Below, piece by piece: positions 1 to 5,146 of a stretch of 8,822 bases of DNA. Made by a program: the position numbers and the translations under genes. The notes under the pieces are model-generated. The model was given only the letters and a program-made list of their open reading frames with translations, ran no database searches and was not told the origin of the DNA. Each line of letters starts with the position of its first letter. Position 1 is the stretch's first letter. Source of the stretch: Bacteroidota bacterium (GTDB lineage: Bacteria; Bacteroidota; Bacteroidia; Chitinophagales; Chitinophagaceae); the NCBI GenBank assembly GCA_023392185.1, contig JAEVZP010000082.1:1-8822 (forward strand). Reading direction: 5' to 3'.

Positions 1-402
1 CGCTTCCTGCAGGAGTGGATGATGGCCCAGGGCATTGCGCCCCTTCAGGCGATTTCCGGAAATTTCTCTACTGTCAACTTCGGCAACCGGGCTGATGTGC
101 TGCAAACGGCCCAGACGCTTGAAGACCTGAGCGTGGCGGCCGGCAATGGTGCAGGCAAGCTCCTGAAACGCGCGCCTTACCTGCTGATGCTGGGCAAAAT
201 CGGAAGCGTGGATGCCCGACACGCCGCCTATATCCGGGATTTGAGATCAAACGGATCATTTGCCGATCTGACGGATCTTTCCGCTATCGGCGCCCAGACA
301 GCCGATGGCCTCGACGCCGTCCTGACGCCCGGCGAGGTGCTCAACCGCATTGGCAAATACAGCCGTCAGCGCCTCAATGCTTCTAAACTTCCTTCCTACT
401 AA
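1..402 (+). CDS. Ferritin-like domain protein, 3' part (5' end outside window)
   Basis: The reading frame is open from base 1 and ends at TAA 400-402, so this is the C-terminal 133 residues of a gene that starts upstream. It resembles the second half of a Ferritin_2 (PF13668-type) four-helix bundle. A third-helix acidic ligand is seen in the TLEDLSV segment (E41 of the fragment), and a fourth-helix motif is seen in SVDARHAAYIRDL (D71, H74). The next gene has SVEARHAAHVRYM at the same place, so the two are paralogues. Here the usual ExxH is DxxH, which may weaken metal binding. The first two helices cannot be checked. About 45 residues follow the bundle and end in a basic tail. Only 18 bp separate it from the next gene, which suggests co-transcription. 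Family assignment is fairly sure. Iron binding or any oxidase activity is inferred, and the physiological role is unknown. Confidence 0.8.
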   Translation, partial: RFLQEWMMAQGIAPLQAISGNFSTVNFGNRADVLQTAQTLEDLSVAAGNGAGKLLKRAPYLLMLGKIGSVDARHAAYIRDLRSNGSFADLTDLSAIGAQTADGLDAVLTPGEVLNRIGKYSRQRLNASKLPSY

Positions 403-420
403 AATTGCCGACTCGCCGTT

Positions 421-1293
421 ATGAATTTTCAGAACATTTTCAACCACATCGAATCGGAGGACCCGGAATTTTATGAGCGTACTGCGCCGCGCCGGGCTGC
501 ATTGCGCACTTTTATGAAAGGTGCTGCCCTGACGGCCGTTCCTTTTGCCCTCGGCAGTCTGCTGCAGAAAGCCTACGGGCAATCGGTGAGCAGCGTAACC
601 GATATTCTCAATTTCGCCCTTACCCTCGAATACCTGGAAGCTGAATTTTACGCCAAAGGACTGACCAATGCAAGTGCGCTCGGCCTGACCGGCGCTTCCC
701 TGGCTGCTTTCCAGACGATCGGCGCGCATGAGTCGGCACACGTGGACTTTCTGAAGCGAACCATTGAAGCCGCCGGCGGCACGCCGGTGCCCAAACCTGT
801 TTTCGACTTTACCGGTGGGGTGGGTTCGCCCGGTGGCCCGGGCCAGGGGCCGCTGCAGACGGTGTTTACGAACTACGACGTTTTCCTGGCTGTGTCGCAG
901 TTGTTTGAAGACACCGGCGTGCGGGCTTATAAAGGGCAGGTCACCCAGCTGATGGATGATAAATACAATAACATTCTTCAGGCTGCCCTGCAGATTCACT
1001 CCGTAGAAGCCCGCCATGCGGCGCATGTCCGCTATATGCGCGCCAACCGCAACAGTGCTACCAACAGCGAGGTGATCCGCCCCTGGATTACACAGGCCCA
1101 GTCCAATATTATGCTGGGCGATCCGGTGCCGGCAGAGGCGGTGCAAATGGTATATGACGGCGAAAACCGAACGGTTCAGGAAGGTCTTGACATCACCCAG
1201 TTTATCCCTGCTGACACGGCTACCCAGGCTTTCGATGAGCCACTGGCTATGGACGATGTACTGACCATCGTAGCGCCTTTTATCAAGCCCTGA
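421..1293 (+). CDS. Ferritin-like domain protein with Tat-like leader
   Basis: A 290-residue protein of the PF13668-type ferritin-like family. All expected di-iron ligands of a four-helix bundle can be placed: E70 or E73 in LEYLEAEFY, E104xxH107 in HESAH, E163 in LFEDTG, and E196xxH199 in VEARH. A hydrophobic stretch at about 34-47 follows RR (24-25) and R29-T-F-M-K33, then K50-A-Y-G-Q. This looks like a twin-arginine leader placed unusually far from the N-terminus, so periplasmic export is plausible but not certain. A Gly/Pro-rich linker (about 131-144) joins the two helical hairpins. The ATG at 421 is chosen because it lies 18 bp after the upstream paralogue and keeps the acidic N-terminus before the leader. 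The gene ends about 46 bp before a strong hairpin terminator. The family is clear. The substrate is unknown; members are often annotated only as ferritin-like or desiccation-related. Confidence 0.88.
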   Translation: MNFQNIFNHIESEDPEFYERTAPRRAALRTFMKGAALTAVPFALGSLLQKAYGQSVSSVTDILNFALTLEYLEAEFYAKGLTNASALGLTGASLAAFQTIGAHESAHVDFLKRTIEAAGGTPVPKPVFDFTGGVGSPGGPGQGPLQTVFTNYDVFLAVSQLFEDTGVRAYKGQVTQLMDDKYNNILQAALQIHSVEARHAAHVRYMRANRNSATNSEVIRPWITQAQSNIMLGDPVPAEAVQMVYDGENRTVQEGLDITQFIPADTATQAFDEPLAMDDVLTIVAPFIKP

Positions 1294-1339
1294 TCCAGCC
1301 GCAGCGCTCCTGTACAAAACTGACGATCCCTTAAATAAA

Positions 1340-1374
1340 AAAAATCCCGGAATCCAGTGTGTTCCGGGATTTTT
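1340..1374. terminator. Bidirectional rho-independent terminator
   Basis: A perfect 13-bp inverted repeat (1340-1352 with 1362-1374) encloses a 9-nt loop. The GC core CCCGG/CCGGG is flanked by an A run on the left and a T run on the right, so either strand yields a hairpin followed by U residues. It lies between the end of the ferritin-like pair (+) and the end of the thioesterase (-), so it can stop both convergent transcripts. Confidence 0.88.
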
Positions 1375-1389
1375 ATGTGGGTTTTTTCT

Positions 1390-1914
1390 TTAGACGACAG
1401 GGGTGTCGTGTATAAAAAGGGCTTTCAGCTCCGAGGCTTCCTGCGGCTTCATTTTGCCGCCCAGCACCAGTCGAACCTGCCGGCGGCGCAGCGCGCCTTC
1501 CCACATTTTTTGCTCTTCTTCGGTTTGCGGCTCCAGCGGCGGCACCGCGCGCGGACGACCATGCGGATCAAGGGCTACGAAGGTGAGATATGCTTCGTTG
1601 GAAAGATACCGGTATTGTGCGCTGAGGTCTTCGCCCCACACCTTGATATAAACCTCCATACTGGTATTGAAAACGCGGGTAACGCGGCTTTCAATCGTCA
1701 GTAAGTTACCCAGCTTAATCGGGTTGGCGAATGAAACATTATCCACCGAGGCAGTCACCACCGGGCAATTGCAATGCTTCATTGCGGCCACCGCTGCGGC
1801 TATATCCATCCAGTACATCAGCCGCCCGCCCATCAGGTTGCCCAGCGTATTGGTGTCGTTGGGAAGCACCAGTTCGCTCATGACATTGGCGCTGTCCTTG
1901 GGGTATTTTGTCAT
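1390..1914 (-). CDS. Acyl-CoA thioesterase, hotdog fold (YciA/ACOT type)
   Basis: A 174-residue single hotdog-domain protein that should hydrolyse acyl-CoA to free acid and CoA in the cytoplasm. The N-terminal signature is present: LPNDTNTLGNLMGG (about 17-30) followed by RLMYWMD, with D37 at the position of the catalytic acid of YciA-type enzymes, then the long hotdog helix IAAAVAAMKHC. The VTASVDNVSFANPIKLG segment (53-69) is the usual beta strand and CoA-proximal loop. A charged C-terminal tail (about 120-174) carries EEEQKMWEGALRRRQ, as is common in the family. The start at 1914 gives a normal N-terminus. It converges on the ferritin-like pair and is separated from fbp by that gene's terminator, so it is probably monocistronic. 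Chain-length preference cannot be read from the sequence. Confidence 0.92.
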   Translation of the reverse strand: MTKYPKDSANVMSELVLPNDTNTLGNLMGGRLMYWMDIAAAVAAMKHCNCPVVTASVDNVSFANPIKLGNLLTIESRVTRVFNTSMEVYIKVWGEDLSAQYRYLSNEAYLTFVALDPHGRPRAVPPLEPQTEEEQKMWEGALRRRQVRLVLGGKMKPQEASELKALFIHDTPVV

Positions 1915-1955
1915 AGTTACAGAAGCATTTGGCGAACGGGAAACAAACGCGGCTG

Positions 1956-1963
1956 CGAAGGTA
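1956..1963 (-). promoter_or_regulatory. Putative -7 box (TACCTTCG) of the thioesterase gene
   Basis: Read on the minus strand this is TACCTTCG followed by C, one base away from the Bacteroidota -7 consensus TAnnTTTG. It lies 41 nt upstream of the thioesterase ATG. The same TAnnTTCGC pattern occurs before fbp and corA. No clear -33 TTG is visible at the expected distance, so this remains a motif-based guess. Confidence 0.4.
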
Positions 1964-2016
1964 CAGGGTTTTTAAACGCCGGGGAGACAGAGGCGCCGGC
2001 GGGTTATTTCCCTTTC

Positions 2017-2100
2017 TTTTCCGGAAAAACGACTGCCGGTTTCATGAAAAAAGGCCACCGGCAGCGCCGATGACCTTTTGGAGACAAATTTTCCGGAAAA
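2017..2100. repeat. Two identical 12-bp palindromes flanking the fbp terminator
   Basis: The perfect palindrome TTTTCCGGAAAA occurs at 2017-2028 and again at 2089-2100, one on each side of the fbp terminator hairpin, with gaps of 18 and 9 bp. Shorter forms (TTCCGGAA core) recur upstream of corA (3291-3300) and of the DUF58 gene (8556-8565), and also within genes. It could be a protein-binding operator, a recurrent spacer motif or chance. Confidence 0.4.
2047..2079 (-). terminator. Rho-independent terminator of fbp
   Basis: On the minus strand the RNA forms a 14-bp stem with a 3-nt loop (GCU at 2063-2065), followed by a run of six U. Two of the pairs are G-U on this strand. On the plus strand those positions would be A-C mismatches, so the hairpin is oriented for minus-strand transcription. 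It begins 36 nt after the fbp stop codon and separates fbp from the thioesterase gene. Confidence 0.82.
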
Positions 2101-2115
2101 AAGAGTTGTAGCAGC

Positions 2116-3141
2116 CTATGCTGAAAGGACCGCGCTATCCATAAATTCCAATGCTTTCTCTACGAGATTGGTAGAACCGATATAAATCGGGCAACGCTGG
2201 TGCAGCTCAGTCGGAACGATGTCGAGGATGCGGCCCTGCCCGTCGGTGGCCATGCCGCCGGCAGCTTCCAGCAGGTAGGCCATAGGGTTGCATTCGTATT
2301 GCAGGCGCAGTTTGCCGTTGGGGTTTTTCTTGTCTGCCGGGTACAGGAAGATGCCGCCTTTCACCAGCGTGCGGTGCAGGTCGCCGACCATCGAGCCGAT
2401 GTAGCGGTGCCCGAAGGGCCGGTTGGTTGCTTTGTCTTCTTCCATGCAGTATTCCAGAAACGCTTTGGTGCACTCGTGGAATTTAGACGTATTGCCTTGG
2501 TTAACAGAGTAGATCTTGCCTTTCTGCGGGCATTTGATATCGGGGTGCGAAAGACAAAACTCGCCTACCGAAGGCTCCAGCGTAAAGCCGTTGGCACCTA
2601 GCTTGGTGGCATATACCAGCATCGTACTCGTGCCATACACCACATATCCGGCGGCCATCAGCTTGTTGCCGGGTTGCAGAAAATCCTCTTTGGTGCAGGG
2701 CGTTCCCGGCTCCGACAGGCGGCGATAAATGGAGAAAATCGTCCCGATCGGCGCGTTGCAGTCGATATTGGAAGAGCCGTCGAGCGGGTCGAACAGCACC
2801 ACGTATTTAGAATTTTTCTGCACTTTGCCTTCAAAACACACAAAATCGTCGTTTTCTTCCGAGGCAATACCGGCGCAATCAGCAGAATTGCGCAGCACAT
2901 TAATCAGAATCTGATCGGCATACACATCGAGCTTCATCTGCTCTTCGCCCTGCACATTGGTGGCACCGTGGGTACCGAGAATATCGGTGAGACCGGCGCG
3001 CAGCACCTGGTTGTTGATAAACTTACAGGCCAGGCCAATATCGCGGAGCAGGCCGGAAAGTTCGCCGGTGGCATTGGGAAAACGGCGGGTTTCCTGAATG
3101 GTGAATTCGTCGAGCGTCAGGAGTTTACTGGTGGGTAGCAT
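2116..3141 (-). CDS. fbp: Fructose-1,6-bisphosphatase, class I
   Basis: A 341-residue cytosolic enzyme that removes the 1-phosphate from fructose-1,6-bisphosphate, the irreversible step of gluconeogenesis; it requires Mg2+. The metal site is intact: E95-E96 in SEEND and D118-P-L-D121-G-S-S in the active-site signature, plus E283 in LQYECNP. The substrate-side segments YIGSMVGDLHR (247-257) and LLEAAGGMATDG (290-301) are present. The N-terminal TGELSGLL (25-32) and K112-Y113 match the AMP-binding positions of pig FBPase, so allosteric inhibition by AMP is likely retained. Ten cysteines are present, but I see no clear chloroplast-type redox loop. Length is normal. The ATG at 3141 is supported by a TAnnTTCGC box just upstream. 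It diverges from corA and ends at its own terminator. Confidence 0.97.
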   Translation of the reverse strand: MLPTSKLLTLDEFTIQETRRFPNATGELSGLLRDIGLACKFINNQVLRAGLTDILGTHGATNVQGEEQMKLDVYADQILINVLRNSADCAGIASEENDDFVCFEGKVQKNSKYVVLFDPLDGSSNIDCNAPIGTIFSIYRRLSEPGTPCTKEDFLQPGNKLMAAGYVVYGTSTMLVYATKLGANGFTLEPSVGEFCLSHPDIKCPQKGKIYSVNQGNTSKFHECTKAFLEYCMEEDKATNRPFGHRYIGSMVGDLHRTLVKGGIFLYPADKKNPNGKLRLQYECNPMAYLLEAAGGMATDGQGRILDIVPTELHQRCPIYIGSTNLVEKALEFMDSAVLSA

Positions 3142-3149
3142 AAGGGGTG

Positions 3150-3157
3150 CGAAGTTA
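3150..3157 (-). promoter_or_regulatory. Putative -7 box (TAACTTCG) of fbp
   Basis: Minus-strand TAACTTCG followed by C, only 8 nt before the fbp ATG at 3141. If used, the mRNA would be nearly leaderless. It matches the pattern seen before corA and the thioesterase gene. The preceding AT-rich stretch (3158-3182) is compatible with a promoter. No firm -33 element was identified. Confidence 0.42.
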
Positions 3158-3280
3158 TGAATTAAAAGTTGATTATTTAATTGCGGGTTTGCCGGGTTGA
3201 TAAGGTTGATTGGGAGGTACGTGGTCTTATGTAAATTCCCGGCATCCCTTAACTCCTAACTTCCATCCCCCTTCCTCCTT

Positions 3281-3288
3281 TACTTTCG
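3281..3288 (+). promoter_or_regulatory. Putative -7 box (TACTTTCG) of corA
   Basis: TACTTTCG followed by C, 16 nt upstream of the corA ATG, near the Bacteroidota -7 consensus TAnnTTTG. The leader would be very short and would contain the palindrome TTCCGGAA (3291-3298). The 163-bp fbp/corA gap therefore holds two divergent candidate promoters at its two ends. Confidence 0.42.
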
Positions 3289-3304
3289 CGTTCCGGAAAA
3301 TTTT

Positions 3305-4246
3305 ATGATCCAGTTCTACAAAAACATCAACCGCGAAACGCTGGAAATTGCGCAGCCCGAAGGCGCCAACTGGATCAACGTGTCGCCGCCGTTCCGGGAG
3401 GAAGAAATGGACCGGCTGTCCCGCGCCCTGAACATCGACCGCGACCTGCTCAAAGACACCCTCGATATTGAAGAGCGCGCCCGCTACGAACAGGAAGAAG
3501 GCTGCAAGCTCATTATTCTGAAGACGCCGGTCGAGAACAAATCCCTCATTGCCTCCGACGCTTATTTTATTACCATCCCGATTGCCATTCTGATTACCGG
3601 GCGCAATCAGGTGGTCACGGTCAACTCGTTTGAAAACGAAGCCATCCGTCGCTTTCTGGGCACCTTCGCCAAGCGACATCCGGAGCGCCCCAACATGATG
3701 GTGCTGAAGATTTTTGAGAAAGTAGTGTTTGATTTTATGGAGGTGTTGAAGGAAATCAATCACCGCCGCAATGTTTTTGAGCAAAAATTATATGCATCCA
3801 ACCGGAACGAGGAGTTGCTGGCCCTGATGCGGGTGCAGAAAAGCCTGGTGTATTTCACTACCGCGCTGCGCTCCAACGAACTGCTCCTGAAGAAAATGGA
3901 ACGCACCGATTTTCTGCATTTTGATGATGAAGAGCGCGACTACCTCGCCGATATGATTGTAGAGTTTTCGCAGGCCCTGGAAATGGCCGACAACTATTCC
4001 AATATCCTGACGAGCACGATGGATGCCTTTGCTTCGATCATCAACAACAATATGAACATCATCATCAAACGCCTGACAGCCATTACCATTATCCTGACCG
4101 TTCCGGGGCTGGTGGCGTCTTTCTTTGGGATGAACGTTCACTTTCCCGGCGAAAACAAAGCCGAAGGCTTTTACTACGCGCTACTGCTTTCTGTTCTTTT
4201 TTCGGTGTTGATGAGTATCTATTTCAATAAAAAGAAATGGTTTTAA
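3305..4246 (+). CDS. corA: CorA-family magnesium/cobalt transporter
   Basis: A 313-residue inner-membrane protein of the 2-TM-GxN family, a homopentameric channel importing Mg2+ (and Co2+ or Ni2+). The N-terminal alpha/beta domain (about 1-130) is followed by a long, highly charged helical stalk (about 130-255), typical of the CorA funnel. TM1 (about 257-274) ends in the diagnostic G275-M276-N277 filter, then a short periplasmic loop (VHFPGENKAEG) and TM2 (about 288-307). The protein ends in the basic tail KKKWF, as in canonical CorA proteins. Length is standard. The start at 3305 is the first ATG after a candidate promoter. It is transcribed away from fbp, whose product needs Mg2+. It converges on the Nudix gene across a 124-bp gap containing a hairpin. 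Confidence 0.95.
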   Translation: MIQFYKNINRETLEIAQPEGANWINVSPPFREEEMDRLSRALNIDRDLLKDTLDIEERARYEQEEGCKLIILKTPVENKSLIASDAYFITIPIAILITGRNQVVTVNSFENEAIRRFLGTFAKRHPERPNMMVLKIFEKVVFDFMEVLKEINHRRNVFEQKLYASNRNEELLALMRVQKSLVYFTTALRSNELLLKKMERTDFLHFDDEERDYLADMIVEFSQALEMADNYSNILTSTMDAFASIINNNMNIIIKRLTAITIILTVPGLVASFFGMNVHFPGENKAEGFYYALLLSVLFSVLMSIYFNKKKWF

Positions 4247-4300
4247 AGGGCGCGATAAAGGCCGAAAATATAGGCCTCCAGGACAAAAGAACATTCGGAT

Positions 4301-4334
4301 TGTAGGAACGCGCCATGAGGCGCGTTCTGTAGGA
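4301..4334. repeat. Short hairpin bracketed by TGTAGGA direct repeats
   Basis: A perfect 9-bp stem (4306-4314 with 4319-4327, GAACGCGCC/GGCGCGTTC) closes on the loop ATGA. The heptamer TGTAGGA occurs at both edges (4301-4307 and 4328-4334) in the same orientation. No T run follows on either strand, so it is a poor intrinsic terminator although it lies between convergent corA and the Nudix gene. It resembles a REP-like intergenic unit. Confidence 0.55.
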
Positions 4335-4370
4335 TTAAACAGCGCCATGGTCGTGCACATGACAGGACTA

Positions 4371-4811
4371 TCATTCCCCGATCTTGCCCGAAACCACCGC
4401 TTTTTGTAGCATCTCCGCAACGGTTTTGTCAATCGGCAGGGTAAAGTCTTCCGGACGGATGTCGGATAGGGGAACCCAGACGGTTTGCTCGGCATCGGGC
4501 GAAACATTTACAATCTGAAATTCCGGAAAAACGGCTTCCACGAGGTAATAAATAGAGATGACCTGTGAGTGGTCCCACGCCGATTTCACAAAGTAGTCGG
4601 TGGTGTAGAAATGCGACAAGACGCGAATCTCCAGGTCCAGCTCTTCCCGGAATTCCCGCGTTAAACCTTCAATCGTGCCTTCGCCCAGTTCCAGTCCGCC
4701 GCCCGGAAATTTCCGGACTTTCCGGCCGTGAATGACTTCATCATTGACCAGAATTGCGCCGTTGGCTATCAGCAAGCCATACACACGGACATTGAAGTGG
4801 GAATACATCAT
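4371..4811 (-). CDS. Nudix hydrolase
   Basis: A 146-residue single-domain protein. The Nudix box runs from G38 to L60 with the spacing G-x5-E44-x7-R52-E53-F-R-E56-E57-L-D59-L60. Only the penultimate Gly is changed (D59). These glutamates bind Mg2+ or Mn2+ for hydrolysis of a nucleoside diphosphate linked to another group. Strand segments before (VRVYGLLIANGAILV) and after (WDHSQVISIYYLVEAVF) fit the Nudix fold. There is no NudC-type zinc or SQPWPFPQ element, so an NADH pyrophosphatase role is not supported despite nadB being the next gene upstream on this strand. Substrate unknown. Two adjacent ATG codons (4809-4811 and 4806-4808) could serve as start; the outer one is taken. Tandem 14-bp repeats lie immediately upstream. 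Confidence 0.93.
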   Translation of the reverse strand: MMYSHFNVRVYGLLIANGAILVNDEVIHGRKVRKFPGGGLELGEGTIEGLTREFREELDLEIRVLSHFYTTDYFVKSAWDHSQVISIYYLVEAVFPEFQIVNVSPDAEQTVWVPLSDIRPEDFTLPIDKTVAEMLQKAVVSGKIGE

Positions 4812-4824
4812 GCTTGAGACAAAA

Positions 4825-4860
4825 GTGTCAGGTAGTAAGTATCAGGTAGCAAGTATCAGG
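4825..4860. repeat. Tandem 14-bp repeat, about 2.6 copies
   Basis: Units at 4825-4838 and 4839-4852, then an 8-bp partial copy at 4853-4860. The second unit reads GTATCAGGTAGCAA, and the first differs from it at two positions. The array lies 14-49 nt upstream of the Nudix start on its 5' side, where a promoter would be expected. The minus-strand CACTTTTG at 4820-4827, a weak -7-like box, overlaps its edge. Confidence 0.75.
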
Positions 4861-4882
4861 ACAAACGAGAAGCCCTGTCTTT

Positions 4883-5078
4883 AACTTCTTGCGAAGTTCG
4901 GTGACGATTACACGTTTATGTTCGGCGAAAGCTGCGCTTTCGTCGGATTATGGAGCAGGCTGTACCTGCGTTAAACTTGCAGGCGCAGCCTGCGGGATAG
5001 CACGACACAGGCAAAGCCTCTGCCGAACGAGAACAGCCCTTTTATACACAAAGCCGAAGGCTCCAACGCCCGAAGGGC
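4883..5078. repeat. Cluster of seven small hairpins in the Nudix-nadB gap
   Basis: The 335-bp gap 4812-5146 holds no credible gene. In 196 bp seven perfect short palindromes follow one another: 4883-4898 (6-bp arms, loop TTGC), 4926-4942 (7 bp, loop TGC), 4955-4969 (5 bp, loop CTGTA), 4979-4993 (6 bp, loop GCA), 5009-5019 (4 bp, loop AAA), 5052-5062 (4 bp, loop GAA) and 5068-5078 (4 bp, loop GAA). The inverted pair GTTCGGC (4920-4926) and GCCGAAC (5022-5028) encloses the middle four. This is the region downstream of nadB, so it could act as a processing or stability element of its transcript, or be a decayed set of mobile repeats. Confidence 0.55.
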
Positions 5079-5086
5079 TTCCAACA

Positions 5087-5113
5087 TTTGTCACCCTGAG
5101 CTTGTCGAAGGGC
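5087..5113. repeat. Dispersed-type intergenic repeat (CCCTGAGCTTGTCGAAGGG core)
   Basis: The core CCCTGAGCTTGTCGAAGGG (5094-5112) has imperfect dyad symmetry (CCCT/AGGG, with nested CTT/AAG). From memory, this string and its complement recur between genes in many bacterial genomes and give spurious translations such as VTLSLSKG or PFDKLRVT. Both peptides can be read here, on the plus and minus strands. It lies 34 bp beyond the nadB stop codon. Only one copy is in this window, so repeat status rests on general knowledge. Confidence 0.6.
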
Positions 5114-5146
5114 AACAGCGCCAGCGTCCAATGCCACCTCCGGCGG

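Noticed and set aside
256..1317. A 353-codon open frame on the minus strand, longer than the ferritin-like gene it overlaps.
   Set aside because: It is antisense to a gene with a full set of ferritin ligands, has no recognisable domain, and would read through the bidirectional terminator region's neighbour. It is a shadow frame of GC-rich coding DNA.
4301..4334. Hairpin as the corA or Nudix terminator.
   Set aside because: No T run follows the stem on either strand.
4883..5113. A possible CRISPR array or tRNA in the hairpin-rich gap.
   Set aside because: The palindromes differ from one another with irregular spacing and no repeated unit, and no cloverleaf with anticodon and T-arm signatures can be drawn.
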